Below, piece by piece: positions 32,802 through 39,244 of a stretch of DNA of 39,244 nucleotides. Position numbers and translations under genes: made by a program. Each line of letters starts with the position of its first letter. Position 1 is the stretch's first letter. Location of the stretch: contig JAGOSL010000001.1 in assembly GCA_018062345.1 (NCBI GenBank), positions 1 through 39,244 on the forward strand, given 5' to 3'. This stretch comes from Pseudomonadota bacterium (lineage in GTDB: Bacteria; Pseudomonadota; Alphaproteobacteria; Paracaedibacterales; CAITNM01). The notes beneath the pieces are model-generated. The model made no database searches and was not told the DNA's origin. It saw only the letters and a program-made list of their open reading frames with translations.

Positions 32802-34967
32802 CTACAGAATATCAGAAACAATATTTTTTATAAAGTTACCAAATATTGGTAATGCAACTGTAGCGCCTCCATTGCCATTTCCTAGACTTTGGGGCTTTAA
32901 AAACCCAACAAAAACGCCAATAACGAGGGGGTTATCATCTTGATAAATTGTTCCAGGGATGCTTGCGCTTCCAATAAACCAAGCGTCACGATTGCTATTT
33001 GTTGTGCCTGTTTTACCCCGAATAGTTACATTGAATTTTTGCTCAAGTGGTAAAAGAGATTTTCCAGTTCCATGAGTAATAGCAGCACGCAACATTTGAA
33101 GAATTCCAAAGATTGTGGTTGGGGAGGCAAGGCGTTGACGATCAGTTATTGTATTTACTGGAATCATTGCAAATGCATCATTTTTTTCAAAACAGCAGGA
33201 GTTAACATTTTTATTGATAGATGAAATTTTTCTTTGGGTGTAAGCATTGTAGAATTTTGGTTTTAAATAATATCCACCGTTAAAAATCATTGCATACGCG
33301 TTAGTAAGCTTAAGTAAAGTTGTTTCTTTTGAGCCCAAAATAATGGAAGGGTGTAAAGATGCTTTATTGTACACATCAAAAAGTTCTGCTGTGTCTTGGA
33401 TGTGTTCAAGACCTGTAATTAGGCCAAGCTGAATAGCGGCTAGGTTGTGAGAGTAAGCTAGGCTATTTTTTACAGTTACAAAACCGTGAAACCTTTTATC
33501 AACATTTTTGGGTTTGTAGATTTCTTTTCCGTTGTTAAGAAACATTGTGATTGCTTCATCTTTAATAATATTATCTGGATCGATGCCTTGTTCAAGTGCT
33601 GCTAAATAAACGAAAGGTTTAAAGCTTGATCCTGGTTGACGAGCTGCTTGCGTTGCGCAATTAAAGGGGTTAGTTGTGTAATCCCAGCCACCAACCATTG
33701 CTAAAACTTTGCCCGTTCTTGCTTCCATTACAATAATAGCGCCGCTTATTTCAGGAATTTGTCTGATGTGTGCTTTTTTTTCTTTAACTTCAACCAAAAT
33801 AATATCGCCAGGAATTAAAGGTGTTTCAAAATACCATCCTGTTGTATCTAAGGGTAAAGACTGTTGATTGGGTATTTGCGCAAATAATTTTGTATTGCGA
33901 GATTCTACAATAGCTTTTTGATAATTTATTGGGCAATTGGGAACAGTGATTTTTTCTAATTCTTCCAGAGAGTGTTCGGAGCTTAAATGTGCAAGAGGTT
34001 TGTAAAAAATTTTATGTATGTGATCATATTTTAAAAGGCCATCGTTTAGTGCTTTTTGGGCTGCCTGTTGAAAATGTATATCCATGCAACTAAAAATTTC
34101 TAAGCCTGCTGACATATTGAGTTGGGGCAATTCATTTTGAAATGTTTCCTTTAAAAAACTGGTGTAATAGCCGTAGTTATTTGGCGTATTTTCTGCTTTG
34201 TGAAATTCAATAGGTTGTGCTGTGGCTTGGGCTGCTTCTTCAAAAGATATATAATTTTGCTCTAGCAAAGCTTGAATAATTGCGTTGCGCCTATTTTTAA
34301 GTTTTTGCACGTTTTGAGATGCACTTAATTGTGCTGGAGCTTTAGGTAAAGCTGCGAGTAAGCAGGCTTGTGCAATTGTTAATTCATCAATACTTTTTTT
34401 GAAATATTTCAGTGATGCTGCTTGCACGCCGTATGCACCATTTCCCAGATAAATTTGATTTAAATAAAGTTCTAGAATGCGTTCTTTACTGAGCTGTTGC
34501 TCTAAAATTATTGTGGCAAATGCTTCTCGTAACTTTCTTAATATGCTTTTTTCATTACCTATTAAAAAATTCTTGGCTACTTGTTGTGTAATTGTTGATG
34601 CGCCTATTAAGTTTTGTTGCTTTGATAGATTTTGAAAAAGTGCGCGAGTTATGCGTATTGGATCAATGCCGGGGTGATAGAAAAAATTCTTATCTTCAGC
34701 TACTAAGAAAGCTGCAATGATTTTTTCTGGGATGTTTTCGATTTTTAGATTTATTCTGTGAACTGGCGCAAATTCTTGTATAAGGTTAAAATGTCGATCA
34801 TAAACGCGGCTTAGTTCTGGTGCTTGGTAATCATTTAAAAAGCTTGAATTCGGTAAGCTGGGTTTGATATGCCAGTAAATATAGGCCAGAGAAGCGATTG
34901 CAATTATACCAATTATTGCTAGGCCGACCCCAACCTTTAAAAGTATTCTGGCGATGGCGCTATGCAT
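32802..34967 (-). CDS. Class A penicillin-binding protein (PBP1A-like)
   Basis: This is a bifunctional peptidoglycan glycosyltransferase and transpeptidase. After one membrane anchor (about 10-31), the GT51 domain shows VAEDKNFFYHPG (catalytic E91), GASTITQQVAKN, LREAFATIILEQQLSKERILELYLNQIYLG and GAYGVQAASLKYF. A linker or OB-like region follows. The transpeptidase domain has the SxxK motif in PGSSFKPF, SHN as SxN in SLAYSHNLAA, and KTGT in IRGKTGTTN. At 721 residues it is a little shorter than most PBP1A proteins. It starts directly after the tatD stop (TGA then ATG), so the two are coupled. It polymerises lipid II made by the MurG pathway in the same window. Confidence 0.93.
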   Translation of the reverse strand: MHSAIARILLKVGVGLAIIGIIAIASLAYIYWHIKPSLPNSSFLNDYQAPELSRVYDRHFNLIQEFAPVHRINLKIENIPEKIIAAFLVAEDKNFFYHPGIDPIRITRALFQNLSKQQNLIGASTITQQVAKNFLIGNEKSILRKLREAFATIILEQQLSKERILELYLNQIYLGNGAYGVQAASLKYFKKSIDELTIAQACLLAALPKAPAQLSASQNVQKLKNRRNAIIQALLEQNYISFEEAAQATAQPIEFHKAENTPNNYGYYTSFLKETFQNELPQLNMSAGLEIFSCMDIHFQQAAQKALNDGLLKYDHIHKIFYKPLAHLSSEHSLEELEKITVPNCPINYQKAIVESRNTKLFAQIPNQQSLPLDTTGWYFETPLIPGDIILVEVKEKKAHIRQIPEISGAIIVMEARTGKVLAMVGGWDYTTNPFNCATQAARQPGSSFKPFVYLAALEQGIDPDNIIKDEAITMFLNNGKEIYKPKNVDKRFHGFVTVKNSLAYSHNLAAIQLGLITGLEHIQDTAELFDVYNKASLHPSIILGSKETTLLKLTNAYAMIFNGGYYLKPKFYNAYTQRKISSINKNVNSCCFEKNDAFAMIPVNTITDRQRLASPTTIFGILQMLRAAITHGTGKSLLPLEQKFNVTIRGKTGTTNSNRDAWFIGSASIPGTIYQDDNPLVIGVFVGFLKPQSLGNGNGGATVALPIFGNFIKNIVSDIL

Positions 34968-35738
34968 TCATAGAATCGCTTTGTTAAATAAATTCAAAAA
35001 GTTTTTCGTTGTGGCTTGGGCTACTTCTTCGAGTGATATTTCTTTTAATTCTGCAACCATTTTTGCGACAAATTGGGTGAAAGCTGGTTCATTTCGTTTT
35101 CCACGATGGGGGATTGGCGCAAGAAATGGGGAATCTGTTTCGACCAAAATTCTGTCAAGCGGCACGAATTTTACAACTTCTCGTAGTTCAGATGCATTTT
35201 TAAATGTAATTATACCAGAGAAAGAAATGTATAATCCCCGATCAAGGCCTTGTTTAGCAAAGTCTAAAGAGCCGCTAAAACAGTGAAAGACACCTTTTGT
35301 ATTGGGGTATTGATCAAGGCACGAAAGAGTATCAGAGTCTGCGTCACGAGTATGGATAATCACTGGTAGATTTAGTTCAACGCCAGTATTTAAGTGCATT
35401 GAAAAACAATTAATTTGGGCTTTTTCATCGCTGTTATTGTAGTAATAATCTAAGCCTGTTTCACCTAAAGCTACAACTTTTGGATGTGTTGCATGCGATT
35501 TGAGTTGTTCAATTAGCTTTGAGTCATTGTAATCTTTGCTATCGTGTGGGTGCACGCCAACACTGCAAAAAATATTGTGATGAGCCTCGGCAATGCGTTG
35601 TATATCTAAGCTTTCTGAGAGGCGTGTGTTGACTGTTAGCATATGGCTAATGCCATGTTCGTGAGCGTTTTTAATAACGGCGTCTAGATCTTTAGTAAAC
35701 TCAGGAAAATTTAGGTGACAATGGCTATCAACAAGCAT
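34968..35738 (-). CDS. tatD: TatD family metal-dependent hydrolase / DNase
   Basis: TatD-family enzymes are TIM-barrel metallohydrolases with DNase activity. The metal ligands are visible in LVDSHCHLNF (HxH), GETGLDYYY, VIIHTRDAD, FHCFSGS and LVETDSPFLAP. The frame is open to 35801, but family similarity begins at MLVDSHCH, so I chose ATG 35738, giving 256 residues, a normal size; the Shine-Dalgarno is poor. The longer frame would overlap metK on the opposite strand. The C-terminal ATTKNFLNLFN is typical. The PBP1A-like gene follows without a gap. Confidence 0.93.
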   Translation of the reverse strand: MLVDSHCHLNFPEFTKDLDAVIKNAHEHGISHMLTVNTRLSESLDIQRIAEAHHNIFCSVGVHPHDSKDYNDSKLIEQLKSHATHPKVVALGETGLDYYYNNSDEKAQINCFSMHLNTGVELNLPVIIHTRDADSDTLSCLDQYPNTKGVFHCFSGSLDFAKQGLDRGLYISFSGIITFKNASELREVVKFVPLDRILVETDSPFLAPIPHRGKRNEPAFTQFVAKMVAELKEISLEEVAQATTKNFLNLFNKAIL

Positions 35739-35794
35739 TAAGGTAAAAAAGAAAAATATTTTCTCTAATTTAACTAAATTTGAAGAGTAATGCC

Positions 35795-36958
35795 ATGGCA
35801 CAAGAATATTTGTTTACAAGTGAATCGGTTTCAGCGGGGCATCCTGACAAGGTATGCGATCAGATATCTGATTTGATTGTTGATATGTACTTAGAAAAAG
35901 ATCCAGAGTCTCGTCTTGCAATTGAAACTTTAGCAACAACAAATAGGGTGATTATTGCAGGTGAGTATCGTTCAACAGCATCAATTTCGAATGCTGAAAT
36001 TGAAGAAGCTATTTGTGACTTGGTAAGTGAAATTGGTTACGAGCAAGATGGTTTTCACCATGAAAAACTTGATATTTCTAATTTTTTACATGCGCAATCA
36101 GCTGACATTGCAGTTGGTGTTGATGCAGCGCATGGTAAGGATGAAGGTGCTGGAGATCAAGGCATCATGTTCGGCTATGCTTGTGATGAGACTGAAGTTT
36201 ATATGCCTGCGACATTATGGTATTCACACCGTATTTTGCAGAATTTGCATAAAGCCAGAGTTGAGCAGTATCAAGATATATTAGGTCCTGATGCAAAATC
36301 ACAAGTAACGCTTTTTTACGAAGATGGTAAGCCAATTCGTGCGCATAAGGTTTTATTGTCAACGCAGCATGGGGAAGATGTGTCGTTAGATAAGGTGCGA
36401 GAGATTGTATTGCCAATTTTAGAGACCAGTCTTCCTAAGGGATGGATGCCATCTAAGGATGATATTTTTATTAATCCTACTGGTCGATTTGTAATCGGCG
36501 GGCCTGATGGTGATACAGGGTTAACGGGTCGAAAGATTATAGTTGATACATATGGTGGGGCAGCGCCACATGGAGGAGGGGCTTTTTCAGGAAAGGACCC
36601 TACAAAAGTTGACCGTTCTGGTGCTTACATGATGCGTTATTTGGCGAAAAATGTTGTAGCTTCAGGTCTGGCTAAGCGTTGTACATTTCAGGTGGCTTAT
36701 TCTATTGGATTGGCAAAGCCATTATCACTGTACTTAACTACTCATCGCACAGGGAAAGTAGACGATCAAGAAATCTTGGATTGGATGTTAAAGAATATAG
36801 ATTTAAGGCCGCAAGCTATTCGTGAGCGGTTGAATTTGAATACTCCAATTTATCTACGCACGGCTTCTTATGGACATTTTGGGCGTTCTCCTCAGGAAGA
36901 TGGTGGTTTTTCTTGGGAGAAGACTGATTTGGTTGAGCAGTTACAAAAGCTTAGTTGA
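35795..36958 (+). CDS. metK: S-adenosylmethionine synthetase
   Basis: MetK makes S-adenosylmethionine from methionine and ATP, the methyl donor for TrmD, PrmA and PrmC encoded in the same window. Visible are [20 protein letters not shown], the [12 protein letters not shown] motif, [21 protein letters not shown] and [20 protein letters not shown]. The frame is open from TTG 35780, but ATG 35795 starts at the family position and has GAAGAG seven bases upstream, giving 388 residues. The 56 bp before it are too short for a SAM riboswitch. It is divergent from tatD. Possession of metK means the cell does not depend wholly on imported SAM, unlike some obligate intracellular relatives. Confidence 0.97.
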   Translation: MAQEYLFTSESVSAGHPDKVCDQISDLIVDMYLEKDPESRLAIETLATTNRVIIAGEYRSTASISNAEIEEAICDLVSEIGYEQDGFHHEKLDISNFLHAQSADIAVGVDAAHGKDEGAGDQGIMFGYACDETEVYMPATLWYSHRILQNLHKARVEQYQDILGPDAKSQVTLFYEDGKPIRAHKVLLSTQHGEDVSLDKVREIVLPILETSLPKGWMPSKDDIFINPTGRFVIGGPDGDTGLTGRKIIVDTYGGAAPHGGGAFSGKDPTKVDRSGAYMMRYLAKNVVASGLAKRCTFQVAYSIGLAKPLSLYLTTHRTGKVDDQEILDWMLKNIDLRPQAIRERLNLNTPIYLRTASYGHFGRSPQEDGGFSWEKTDLVEQLQKLS

Positions 36959-36983
36959 TTAAAACAAAAATTTAAGAACTTAT

Positions 36984-37865
36984 TTAGGGGTTGCAAAAAG
37001 AGCAATATTGCGGATTTGCCCCCTTCAGTTTTTCTTCAGAAGGTTGGTGCGTTTCTTTGTGTTTGCAAGTAGTGCATCCAAAAATTTCATGTTTTATCAT
37101 TTCAGTTTTAAGGCCACAACAATCACAAGGTAATCCTGTTTCTGCTCCAATTTTTCCCCAACCAGGTGCATCACAGCTTGGGCAGCAGGTTGCGAGTCTT
37201 TCGCTAAGTTTTTCTGCTAGTTCTGTAATTACTAGCATTCGAGAAGGATTAAATTGCGCCCGCATATCAGTTTCTACCCATACCTTACCGTTGGATGCAC
37301 TTTTTAGACATTCGCGAAAAGCTTCTTCCAGTGCCGATTGTGAATCAACGCCTTTGAAAATTGGATGCTTGCTCTCTCTGTTGCAGGGGCGCAAAATTAG
37401 GGCATGCGAGGGAAATAACGCGTCTTGGGCAAATTTTTGTACCTGTTCTAAAGAATCTAAAGCTTCCATGCGATAATTAGTATTTTCACTTAAATGTGAT
37501 AAATGAAGGTGAAACCCTCGCTTTTGGTCAATGAAATAAAGGGTTTCGCGATCACAAGGTAAGAATGGCATAAATGGATGTGGGCCAAAACTGCCTTCGC
37601 TTGCAAGGGCAAATTGAATTTTTTTGCCTAACTTTTTTAAAGCCCACTCTGATTTTTTGCGTGCACATTCTAAAGTGCTACCTTCGCGTTCTGTTTCACC
37701 AGAAAAAGTTCCAAGTTGATCGGTGTCTGCAACATATTCTAGGACGCTAGCGCCTAGTTTTTTATACAAGGGGGGTGCTATAGCGATAGATTTCGCGTGT
37801 TTTGTTGTAAGGATAATGCAGCTGCCATTGTACTTAGAATTTTGCTTTAATTCATTTCTTTCCAT
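36984..37865 (-). CDS. DUF6671-type protein with four Cys-pair motifs
   Basis: This is a conserved 293-residue protein that I place in DUF6671 from its pattern; no function is known. The N-terminal part has ILTTKHAKSIAIAPP, and the middle has ALASEGSFGPHP and LILRPCNRES. The conserved VWVETDMRAQFNPSRM lies at about 196-210. The C-terminal third holds four cysteine pairs, CPSC (228-231), CDCC (247-250), CTTC (264-267) and CSFC (288-291), which look like two zinc ribbons. Its start overlaps the 3' end of the DabA-type gene by 19 bp, so the two are translationally coupled. The context suggests a partner, maturation factor or regulator of the DabA-type protein. It converges on metK. Confidence 0.75.
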   Translation of the reverse strand: MERNELKQNSKYNGSCIILTTKHAKSIAIAPPLYKKLGASVLEYVADTDQLGTFSGETEREGSTLECARKKSEWALKKLGKKIQFALASEGSFGPHPFMPFLPCDRETLYFIDQKRGFHLHLSHLSENTNYRMEALDSLEQVQKFAQDALFPSHALILRPCNRESKHPIFKGVDSQSALEEAFRECLKSASNGKVWVETDMRAQFNPSRMLVITELAEKLSERLATCCPSCDAPGWGKIGAETGLPCDCCGLKTEMIKHEIFGCTTCKHKETHQPSEEKLKGANPQYCSFCNP

Positions 37866-39244
37866 GTGAAATCTCTGTTGAGTAAATAAATTTTTCGATT
37901 GTCAGGTTCGATGCATGAAAGCTGCACCCATCCATTGCCAAATAGTTTTTTTAGGGTTGGTTGATCATGAATGATTTTTTTTAAGATATTTCTTGGCGCT
38001 AAAACCACCGTTAGAAGCCGTTGGGGTTCGTGATAGGCCTCTGTGTCACTTCTGTATACTGACTGAAGTGGAAGACCAGTCATTAAATCGCTTGCGTTGC
38101 CTTGCATGATTCCGATTTTTCCAGTGATGTTTTTGGTTATTTTGCTGCCGCCTCCATAGGCAATATTATCAATGGTTGAGAATAGATATTGCATGTTTAT
38201 CCACTGAGCAACAACCATAGGGGCGGTAAGAATGACAGTAAGATAACGGCCATCTAGGTCTTGCTTGTAATCGTAAGAATGCAAAAAGCAGCGCCCATCA
38301 AGAGAAAGTGAAGATGTGATGTCGCGTGGTGCTATTATGAATGCAGCATTACGAGCCAATCCCCATTCAGGTCTAACTTGTGCCCAGTCTTGGGAACGTA
38401 ACCACGTGTAAGATGCGGCGTTTAATTTTTTTAATACTTTTTCATTATTTTCCATCTGCCTAAATCGGAATAAGCTATTTGCTTCTCCTGCTTTCTTTAA
38501 ATCTGCTTTAAGCTTATCTATTTTGTCGAGATGTTGTGTGTTATAGAGCGTGACCTGGTCAGTGGTAGTATTGTGTTCTGCTGCAATGAAATGAGTGTTT
38601 TCAGGGATATGAATACCATTTTTTGCTAGTTCTTTCTTTATCTCGGATCGATTTAAAATAGCTGCAAGTATACGGGCATTACTTCCTCCGTGTCTTCCTC
38701 CACAGGCTCCGCAATCAAGTGCTGTTGCATAAGCATTATTTTCCGTGGTGCTGCCATGACCACAAAACACTATAATTGGAGCAAAGTTATTTGTGAGACC
38801 TATCATTTTTAATGCATTTTCTGCATATGCATATTGGTCTGTGAAAGAGATGCTATTGATTGAAGGCTCAATTGCTTCAGGTTTATGTATAAGCTTGAAT
38901 AAAGCTGATTTGAGTTTAGAAGCGCTTTTTGGAGCTAGGCAACGCAATCCCATCCATATACCACTTATGGCCCCTATGCATTCTACTAGTGCAAAAGGTG
39001 TAATGAATGTGTATTTGAGAGATTGGTAGAGATTTTTTAGTCCAGATAATCTTGAATAACCCTTTAGATCTTTGTTCCTAGAATGCTGTGAACAGGAGGA
39101 TTCTTTTATTTCGTGCTTGGGCGAAATTAGTACTGGGCATGATGAATAAGATTCATTGGTAATTGTATTTGTAATTTTTGCAGGTATACCAAAAAAACCA
39201 GCAAATCCATAAGTTTGATAATTTCCTATTGATTCAAGATTTTT
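37847..39244 (-). CDS. dabA: DabA-type inorganic carbon transporter subunit (DUF2309/UPF0753), partial
   Basis: The frame is open through the right edge, so the start lies outside the window; 465 C-terminal residues are visible. DabA is the carbonic-anhydrase-like zinc subunit of the DAB complex, which takes up inorganic carbon together with the NuoL-like membrane subunit DabB. Visible family features are YGFAGFFGIPAKI, CPVLISPKHE, FCGHGSTTENN, LDCGACGGRHGG, PENTHFIAAEHNTTTD, a W-rich stretch SYTWLRSQDWAQVRPEWGLARNAAFI, and the late GDLMTGLP-like segment ASDLMTGLPLQSVY. The His of CGHGS and the first Cys of DCGAC are 15 residues apart, as are zinc ligands H524 and C539 of the characterised DabA. 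The CxDxR ligand pair would be off-window. The DUF6671 gene overlaps its end; dabB is not visible. Confidence 0.9.
   Translation of the reverse strand, partial: KNLESIGNYQTYGFAGFFGIPAKITNTITNESYSSCPVLISPKHEIKESSCSQHSRNKDLKGYSRLSGLKNLYQSLKYTFITPFALVECIGAISGIWMGLRCLAPKSASKLKSALFKLIHKPEAIEPSINSISFTDQYAYAENALKMIGLTNNFAPIIVFCGHGSTTENNAYATALDCGACGGRHGGSNARILAAILNRSEIKKELAKNGIHIPENTHFIAAEHNTTTDQVTLYNTQHLDKIDKLKADLKKAGEANSLFRFRQMENNEKVLKKLNAASYTWLRSQDWAQVRPEWGLARNAAFIIAPRDITSSLSLDGRCFLHSYDYKQDLDGRYLTVILTAPMVVAQWINMQYLFSTIDNIAYGGGSKITKNITGKIGIMQGNASDLMTGLPLQSVYRSDTEAYHEPQRLLTVVLAPRNILKKIIHDQPTLKKLFGNGWVQLSCIEPDNRKIYLLNRDFTWKEMN

Noticed and set aside
35739-35794. SAM riboswitch before metK
   Set aside because: Only 56 bp separate tatD and metK, too short, and no conserved SAM-binding structure is visible.
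35739-35801. Longer N-terminus for tatD
   Set aside because: Family similarity starts exactly at MLVDSHCH; the extra residues overlap the metK start.

Overview
The window is AT-rich bacterial chromosome, most likely from an alphaproteobacterium with a host-associated or intracellular lifestyle (a Holosporales/Paracaedibacter-like lineage is my best guess, not proven). The case for Alphaproteobacteria rests on the ExoD, SecB + ribbon-helix-helix, DUF898 + M48 and BamD-RecN combinations. The case for host association rests on AT-richness, two nutrient-type MFS carriers (one of the organophosphate antiporter family), and several exported proteins of unknown function, one of which carries a kinase-like core. 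No phage, CRISPR array, transposase or rRNA was seen.

Layout. 1-261 is non-coding. 262-870 is an ExoD-like membrane protein. 935-2721 (minus) is accB-accC, behind a recognisable promoter. 2799-3821 (minus) is a galE-like epimerase that carries a signal peptide. 4008-5762 (minus) is a single AlbA_2/HATPase regulator-like gene lying between two 64-bp direct repeats; the right repeat includes the 3' end of rnd (5831-6916). 6967-7620 is yqgE, overlapping tail-to-tail a minus-strand operon prmC-cvpA-Sel1 protein (7529-9945). 9988-10671 is secB plus a small ribbon-helix-helix gene, meeting tail-to-tail an exported repeat protein (10643-11935). 12085-14008 (minus) is mrp-prmA. 14206-16158 is a DUF898 membrane protein plus an M48 membrane protease. 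16229-16304 is tRNA-Glu(TTC) with a near-consensus promoter. Then come asnB, gltA, a minus-strand MHS-type transporter and an exported kinase-like protein. 23105-29136 is the plus-strand run bamD-recN-murG-murC-murB, with a structured 155-bp spacer before murB. 29342-30070 is a small exported beta-rich protein with its own terminator. 30235-31403 (minus) is trmD-rplS, then an OPA-family transporter, then tatD and a class A penicillin-binding protein. metK is on plus. At the right edge (minus) a DabA-family (DUF2309) gene runs off the window and overlaps a four-CxxC DUF6671-type gene.

How the genes fit together. Most of the window is housekeeping: fatty-acid initiation (AccB/AccC), peptidoglycan precursors and polymerisation (MurG, MurC, MurB, PBP1), translation and tRNA maturation (RplS, TrmD, PrmA, PrmC, Rnd, tRNA-Glu), envelope biogenesis (SecB, BamD), one-carbon metabolism (MetK) and the TCA cycle (GltA).

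The most interesting structures are these. (1) The AlbA_2/HATPase gene sits between duplicated promoter-operator sequences built from an 8-4-8-20-8-4-8 palindrome, and a third, degenerate copy of that palindrome lies inside its own coding region. This suggests an autoregulated single-gene cassette inserted at the end of rnd. (2) The overlapping pair of a DabA-type inorganic-carbon uptake subunit and a zinc-finger-rich DUF6671 protein. (3) An exported protein with a PI3/4-kinase-like set of motifs. (4) A galE epimerase fused to a Sec signal peptide.
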